From NCBI RefSeq assembly GCF_030053595.1, contig NZ_JASGBQ010000005.1, positions 1-64,000 on the forward strand: a stretch of 64,000 nt of DNA, in the 5' to 3' direction. The position numbers were made by a program, and so were the translations under genes. Of the stretch, positions 60,431 through 64,000 are shown piece after piece. Within the stretch, counting starts at the first letter, position 1. Each line of letters opens with the position of its first letter. Under the pieces are notes generated by a model, which worked only from the letters and a program-made list of their open reading frames with translations, ran no database searches and was not told the origin of the DNA. This stretch comes from Fusibacillus kribbianus. GTDB lineage: Bacteria; Bacillota; Clostridia; Lachnospirales; Lachnospiraceae.

Positions 60431-60516
60431 CGGAGACGGTGGGATTTGAACCCACGTGCCCCGGAGGGCAACTCGATTTCGAGTCGAGCTCGTTATGACC
60501 ACTTCGATACGTCTCC
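60431..60516 (-). tRNA. tRNA-Ser (anticodon CGA)
   Basis: On the minus strand an 86-base class II tRNA: acceptor GGAGACG/CGTCTCC, D arm ATCGAAGTGGTCATAACG, anticodon stem CTCGA/TCGAG around CTCGAAA (anticodon CGA, reading UCG), a long variable arm (GCCCTCCGGGGC), T arm GTGGGTTCAAATCCCAC, discriminator G. Confidence 0.96.
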
Positions 60517-60562
60517 CAGTCACATGAACTTATTTTACCCGCCAGTGGTCCGATTGTCAACC

Positions 60563-60614
60563 AAAAAATTAAGAGCCTCTTCATGCCGGCACAAAGCAGG
60601 CAGAAAGAGGCTCT
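60563..60614 (-). terminator. Terminator after the lyxose/mannose isomerase gene
   Basis: AGAGCCTCTT/AAGAGGCTCT with a long loop carrying a second small helix, followed on the minus strand by TAATTTTTTGG, 45 bases after the stop. Confidence 0.8.
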
Positions 60615-60658
60615 CTTCATTTCATACGACTGTCATACAAATAATGTATAAACCGGGA

Positions 60659-61333
60659 TTACTCCATCACGTAGCCGCCGCAGAGGATATGACGAACAGG
60701 CTCGTCCTCTTCGATGGTCATATGAAGCTCTTCTGTGAAATGGTTGTCCTTGGCATCATCGTTTACCTTGGAAACCTCGCCTACGATAAGGGGACCGCCC
60801 TCTGCGTAGAACAGATGGTATACATAGGGAGTCAGGGTGATGCTGTTTCCGTTGGATACCTTTACAACGCCGCCGGCAGGAACCGTGATGGGCTGTCCGT
60901 CGCAGTACAGATGTACATCGGATTCCTTGTCAACCTTGTAGCCATCCTCTTCGCTGGTGGAGTTCCAAACCTGCACGCAGAGAGTTCCGCCGCAGCGATT
61001 GATGATGTCCTCGGTCTTGTCATAATGGAAATGGCAGGGGAGAATCTGGCCGTCCTTCATAGCGATCATCTTCTCGCAATAAGGACGTCCGGGATCTGTC
61101 ATGCTTCCGTTTCTCAGAGTAAAGAGTACAGCGCCAACCTTATCGAAATCACCACTGCAGTAGTCGGTAACATCCCAGCCAAGGCCAACCTCTACCATAC
61201 GATCCGTTTCCGGTCCCTTTTTTGCTTCCCACTCTTCCGGTGTCCAGAAAGCGAAGCTGGGGAGGTTGAAATTCATCTCCTTGCAAAGATCCATTGCCCA
61301 TTCAATGTTGGAATTGATTAATGAACGTTTCAT
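60659..61333 (-). CDS. D-lyxose/D-mannose family sugar isomerase
   Basis: 224 residues; the ATG at 61333 follows AGGAGT. A cupin-type isomerase of the D-lyxose ketol-isomerase family: NLPSFAFWTPEEWEAK near the start, and the metal-binding ILPCHFHYDKTEDIINRCGG near 98 (His, His, Glu), then TPYVYHLFYAEGGPLIVGEV. It would interconvert D-lyxose and D-xylulose or D-mannose and D-fructose. It is a single-gene unit with its own terminator. Confidence 0.85.
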   Translation of the reverse strand: MKRSLINSNIEWAMDLCKEMNFNLPSFAFWTPEEWEAKKGPETDRMVEVGLGWDVTDYCSGDFDKVGAVLFTLRNGSMTDPGRPYCEKMIAMKDGQILPCHFHYDKTEDIINRCGGTLCVQVWNSTSEEDGYKVDKESDVHLYCDGQPITVPAGGVVKVSNGNSITLTPYVYHLFYAEGGPLIVGEVSKVNDDAKDNHFTEELHMTIEEDEPVRHILCGGYVME

Positions 61334-61473
61334 TTTTTCCACTCCTTTTTTTTAGATTCATACTTCAAATCCATTGTAAAACATTTTTCCCAAAAAATCC
61401 ATAGAAAGCCACAGTTTTTTTCAGCGTTTTTTCGGTTCGTTTTTAACCTGTTCTGCTTCAGCAGCCAGTTACC

Positions 61474-61524
61474 CAAAAAGCCCGTTCCCCTGGACGATTA
61501 TATCCGCAGGAAACAGGCTTTTTC
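61474..61524 (-). terminator. Terminator of tpiA
   Basis: AAAAAGCC-GTTTCC paired with GGGGAAC-GGCTTTTT around an 18-base loop, 25 bases after the tpiA stop. The T-run is on the minus strand. Confidence 0.85.
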
Positions 61525-61550
61525 TTCACAGCCAGGCTGTGCAGGATAGT

Positions 61551-62300
61551 TTATTTCCAGTTTACGATCTTGCCGAAATCAGGCTTCAGAGCAGCGCCGC
61601 CTACCAGACCGCCGTCAATGTCGGGCTGTACGAACAGCTCGGGAGCAGTCTTGGCATTTACGCTTCCGCCGTACTGAATGCGGATCGCCTCAGCAGTTGC
61701 CTCATCATAGATCTCAGCGATGCACTTACGGATACCGCCGCAAACCTCCTGTGCCTGCTCGGTTGTGGCAGTCTTGCCGGTTCCGATGGCCCAGATGGGC
61801 TCGTATGCGATCACAGCAGTCTTAGCCTGCTCAGCAGTTACGCCGAGGAATGCGATCTTAACCTGCTGACGGATGAAATCCATGGTCACGCCCTGCTCTC
61901 TCTGAGTCAGAGTCTCACCGCAGCATACGATGGGAGTAATGCCGTGCTCGAATGCCTTGAGAACCTTCTTGTTTACGGTCTCGTTGGTCTCTGCAAAGTA
62001 CTCTCTTCTCTCGGAATGTCCGATAATTACGTACTTCACACCCACATCGGTCAGCATTGCAGGAGAGATCTCGCCGGTATAAGCGCCCTTCTCCTCAAAG
62101 TACATATTCTCGGCACCGATCTGGATGTTGCTTCCCTTTGCTGCCTCAAGAGCGGGAATGATATCGATGGCAGGTACGCAGAATACCACGTCAGCCTCAT
62201 CTGTCTCAACAAGGGGTTTCAGAGTATTGATCAGTTCTACGGCCTCACTGGGAGTCATGTTCATCTTCCAGTTGCCGGCAATGATTTTCTTTCTTGCCAT
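61551..62300 (-). CDS. tpiA: Triosephosphate isomerase
   Basis: Interconverts dihydroxyacetone phosphate and glyceraldehyde 3-phosphate. 249 residues with [16 protein letters not shown] at the N-terminus, catalytic His in [11 protein letters not shown] near 95, catalytic Glu in [14 protein letters not shown] near 166, and [12 protein letters not shown] near 207. It follows pgk by 28 bases, so gap-pgk-tpiA form the lower glycolysis cluster. Confidence 0.98.
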   Translation of the reverse strand: MARKKIIAGNWKMNMTPSEAVELINTLKPLVETDEADVVFCVPAIDIIPALEAAKGSNIQIGAENMYFEEKGAYTGEISPAMLTDVGVKYVIIGHSERREYFAETNETVNKKVLKAFEHGITPIVCCGETLTQREQGVTMDFIRQQVKIAFLGVTAEQAKTAVIAYEPIWAIGTGKTATTEQAQEVCGGIRKCIAEIYDEATAEAIRIQYGGSVNAKTAPELFVQPDIDGGLVGGAALKPDFGKIVNWK

Positions 62301-62328
62301 TTTGATTATCCTCTTTTCTTAAAAATGA

Positions 62329-63552
62329 TTATTTATCGTCTGCAGCCATTACGCCGGGCAGTTCCTTGCCCTCCAGGAATTCCAGAGAAGCGCCGCCGCC
62401 GGTGGAGATGTGGGACATCTTATCGCCGAAGCCCAGCTGGTTGACAGCCGCTGCAGAATCACCGCCACCGATGATGGTCGTTGCATCTGTCTCAGCCAGA
62501 GACTTGGCAACTGCGATGGTACCCTTTGCAAGGATGGGATTCTCAAATACGCCCATGGGGCCATTCCATACAACGGTCTTTGCGGACTTCACGGCATCTG
62601 CGTAGAGCTCAGCAGTCTTGGGGCCGATATCGAGCCCCATCTTATCAGCAGGGATCTTGTCGGAATCCACAGCGGAAACCTCGATCTCAGCATCGATCGG
62701 ATTCGGGAAAGCTGCTGCGATGGTGGTATCAACCGGCAGAAGAAGCTTCTTTCCAAGCTTGTCAGCCTTTGCCATCATTTCCTTGCAGTAATCGATCTTC
62801 TCGTCGTCCACAAGGGAGGTACCAACTTCATATCCCTTTGCTTTCAGGAAGGTATAAGCCATACCGCCGCCGATGATCAGGGTGTCGCATTTCTCGAGAA
62901 GGTTTGCGATAACGTTCAGCTTATCGGCAACCTTTGCACCGCCCAGGATCGCAACAAAAGGTCTTACGGGGTTTTCAACGGCATTGCCGAGGAAGTCGAT
63001 CTCCTTCTGCATCAGGTAACCAACCACATTCTCACCGCCCTTGGCTGTGATGAATTTAGTTACGCCTGCAACAGAAGCATGCGCTCTGTGAGAAGAACCA
63101 AAGGCGTCACATACATAGATATCTGCCAGATCGGCCAGTTCCTTGCTGAAAGCTTCGCCGTTCTTGGTCTCTTCCGCTCCGCGGAAACGGGTATTCTGAA
63201 GAAGGACAACATCGCCGTCCTTCATGGCCTCCACTGCCTTTGTTGCAGCTTCGCCGGTCACGTTGTAATCAGCCACAAAGTTTACAGGCTGTCCCAGCTT
63301 CTCGGAAAGTCTGACAGCCACAGGAGCAAGAGACTCACCCTCGTTGGGGCCGTTCTTTACCTTGCCCAGATGAGAGCAGAGGATCACCTTTCCGCCGTCA
63401 GCGATCAGCTTCTTAATCGTAGGAAGCGCTGCCACGATACGGGTCTCGTCGGTGATCTGGCCATTCTTTAAGGGAACATTGAAATCGCAGCGGACAAGGA
63501 CTCTCTTGCCCTTTGCGTTGATATCGTCTACTGTTTTCTTATTTAATGCCAT
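62329..63552 (-). CDS. pgk: Phosphoglycerate kinase
   Basis: Makes ATP from 1,3-bisphosphoglycerate. 407 residues; GGAGG precedes the [22 protein letters not shown] near the start, [14 protein letters not shown] near 195, and the C-terminal [17 protein letters not shown] near 365 are the family signatures. It lies after gap, separated by a terminator, so it probably also has its own promoter. Confidence 0.98.
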   Translation of the reverse strand: MALNKKTVDDINAKGKRVLVRCDFNVPLKNGQITDETRIVAALPTIKKLIADGGKVILCSHLGKVKNGPNEGESLAPVAVRLSEKLGQPVNFVADYNVTGEAATKAVEAMKDGDVVLLQNTRFRGAEETKNGEAFSKELADLADIYVCDAFGSSHRAHASVAGVTKFITAKGGENVVGYLMQKEIDFLGNAVENPVRPFVAILGGAKVADKLNVIANLLEKCDTLIIGGGMAYTFLKAKGYEVGTSLVDDEKIDYCKEMMAKADKLGKKLLLPVDTTIAAAFPNPIDAEIEVSAVDSDKIPADKMGLDIGPKTAELYADAVKSAKTVVWNGPMGVFENPILAKGTIAVAKSLAETDATTIIGGGDSAAAVNQLGFGDKMSHISTGGGASLEFLEGKELPGVMAADDK

Positions 63553-63570
63553 TTTATACCTCCATGGATG

Positions 63571-63610
63571 AAAAAACGGGCCCGGTCCTATTATAGAACC
63601 GGACCCGCCG
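63571..63610 (-). terminator. Terminator of gap
   Basis: CGGGTCCGGTTC/GGACCGGGCCCG, loop of seven bases, followed on the minus strand by TTTTTT. It lies between gap and pgk and should reduce pgk relative to gap expression. Confidence 0.88.
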
Positions 63611-63638
63611 TAGGTTCTTTTTTACTTGCTTGTCCCGA

Positions 63639-64000
63639 TTATGCTAACTCAGCAAAGTATTTGATGGTTCTAACCATCTGGCTTACATAAGAGTTCTCAT
63701 TGTCATACCAGGAAACAACCTCTACCTGAGTCTTGCCGTCAGCAAGAGGAGATACCATGGTCTGAGTAGCGTCGAACAGAGAACCGTAGGTCATACCAAC
63801 GATATCGCTGGATACGATCTCATCCTCGTTGTAGCCGAAGGACTCAGTCTGAGCAGCCTTCATAGCGGCGTTAATCTCTTCCTTGGTAACAACCTTGTCA
63901 ACTACTGCGAACAGCAGAGTGGTGGAACCGGTAGGAGTAGGTACACGCTGAGCAGCGCCGATGAGCTTGCCGTTCAGTTCGGGGATTACCAGGCCAATAG
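63639..64000 (-). CDS. gap: Glyceraldehyde-3-phosphate dehydrogenase (C-terminal part)
   Basis: The gene enters from the window edge in frame; about the last 120 codons are present. The sequence reads [55 protein letters not shown], and ends [21 protein letters not shown], all typical of GapA. The catalytic Cys region lies outside the window. Together with pgk and tpiA it forms the glycolytic cluster. Confidence 0.95.
   Translation of the reverse strand, partial: IGLVIPELNGKLIGAAQRVPTPTGSTTLLFAVVDKVVTKEEINAAMKAAQTESFGYNEDEIVSSDIVGMTYGSLFDATQTMVSPLADGKTQVEVVSWYDNENSYVSQMVRTIKYFAELA

Noticed and set aside
1-64000. CRISPR arrays, rRNA genes and riboswitches
   Set aside because: No regularly spaced repeats, no rRNA sequence and no riboswitch consensus that I could recognise; only short coding repeats and hairpin terminators were found.

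Overview
The window looks like the chromosome of a member of the Bacillota, class Clostridia, most likely family Lachnospiraceae. Evidence: a PolC-type DNA polymerase III, the gene orders rimP-nusA-ylxR-ylxQ-infB-rbfA-nrnA-truB-ribF-rpsO-pnp and pyrH-frr-uppS-cdsA-dxr-rseP-ispG-polC, the GGGtGRT protein with its Fe-S scaffold partner, a DUF5688-like protein, and strong GGAGG ribosome binding sites. Nearly everything is on the minus strand, so operons read from high to low coordinates. Species cannot be named from this sequence alone.

Layout. 1-1.8 kb: AT-rich accessory DNA with short hypothetical genes, ending at a terminator. 1.8-16.9 kb: core genes (SH3-domain protein and queA; tRNA-Arg and a DUF5688-like gene on the plus strand; pnp and rpsO; then the long rimP-to-ribF translation operon, whose leader carries a terminator-like hairpin). 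17.0-17.5 kb: a YbjQ-family gene and tRNA-Val. 17.6-30.1 kb: an accessory island built from two related peptide-modification loci and fragments of mobile elements. 30.2-34 kb: ABC transporter, tRNA-Glu, tRNA-Pro, CsoR-type repressor. 34-45 kb: polC and the isoprenoid/phospholipid/undecaprenyl operon. 45-51 kb: a fucose-isomerase-like gene with a promoter and palindromic operator, an Rpn nuclease, the GGGtGRT/scaffold pair, a PfkB sugar-phosphate kinase. 51-64 kb: gpmI, an apparent cysteine/thiazoline scavenging operon (ATC hydrolase, branched-chain-type ABC transporter, cysteine desulfidase) with a divergent GntR regulator, tRNA-Ser, a lyxose/mannose isomerase, and the glycolytic genes gap-pgk-tpiA.

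The most interesting part is the island. Locus B (26.9-30.0 kb) is an intact five-gene operon: PqqD-like protein, radical SAM/SPASM enzyme, 106-residue precursor-like peptide, HPr-kinase-like protein and S26 signal-peptidase-like protein. Locus A (18.3-25.1 kb) holds paralogues of the kinase, peptide, radical SAM enzyme and PqqD around a 1054-residue secreted VWA protein and a secreted endonuclease/exonuclease/phosphatase-fold protein. In locus A the radical SAM gene is frameshifted and fused to a serine recombinase remnant, and the PqqD gene is truncated. The two peptides share the pattern Y-x2-P-x4-E-x7-I-A-x2-C in register near the N-terminus, and both end in serine. HPr-kinase homologues phosphorylate the C-terminal serine of some lasso-peptide precursors, so I infer a family of radical-SAM-modified and perhaps phosphorylated peptides. 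The chemistry and function are unknown.

Two other systems stand out. One is a putative attenuator in front of rimP-nusA. The other is the ATC hydrolase-transporter-cysteine desulfidase operon, whose gene content suggests uptake of a cysteine precursor or cysteine and breakdown to pyruvate, ammonia and sulfide. All five tRNA genes in the window carry C at position 34.
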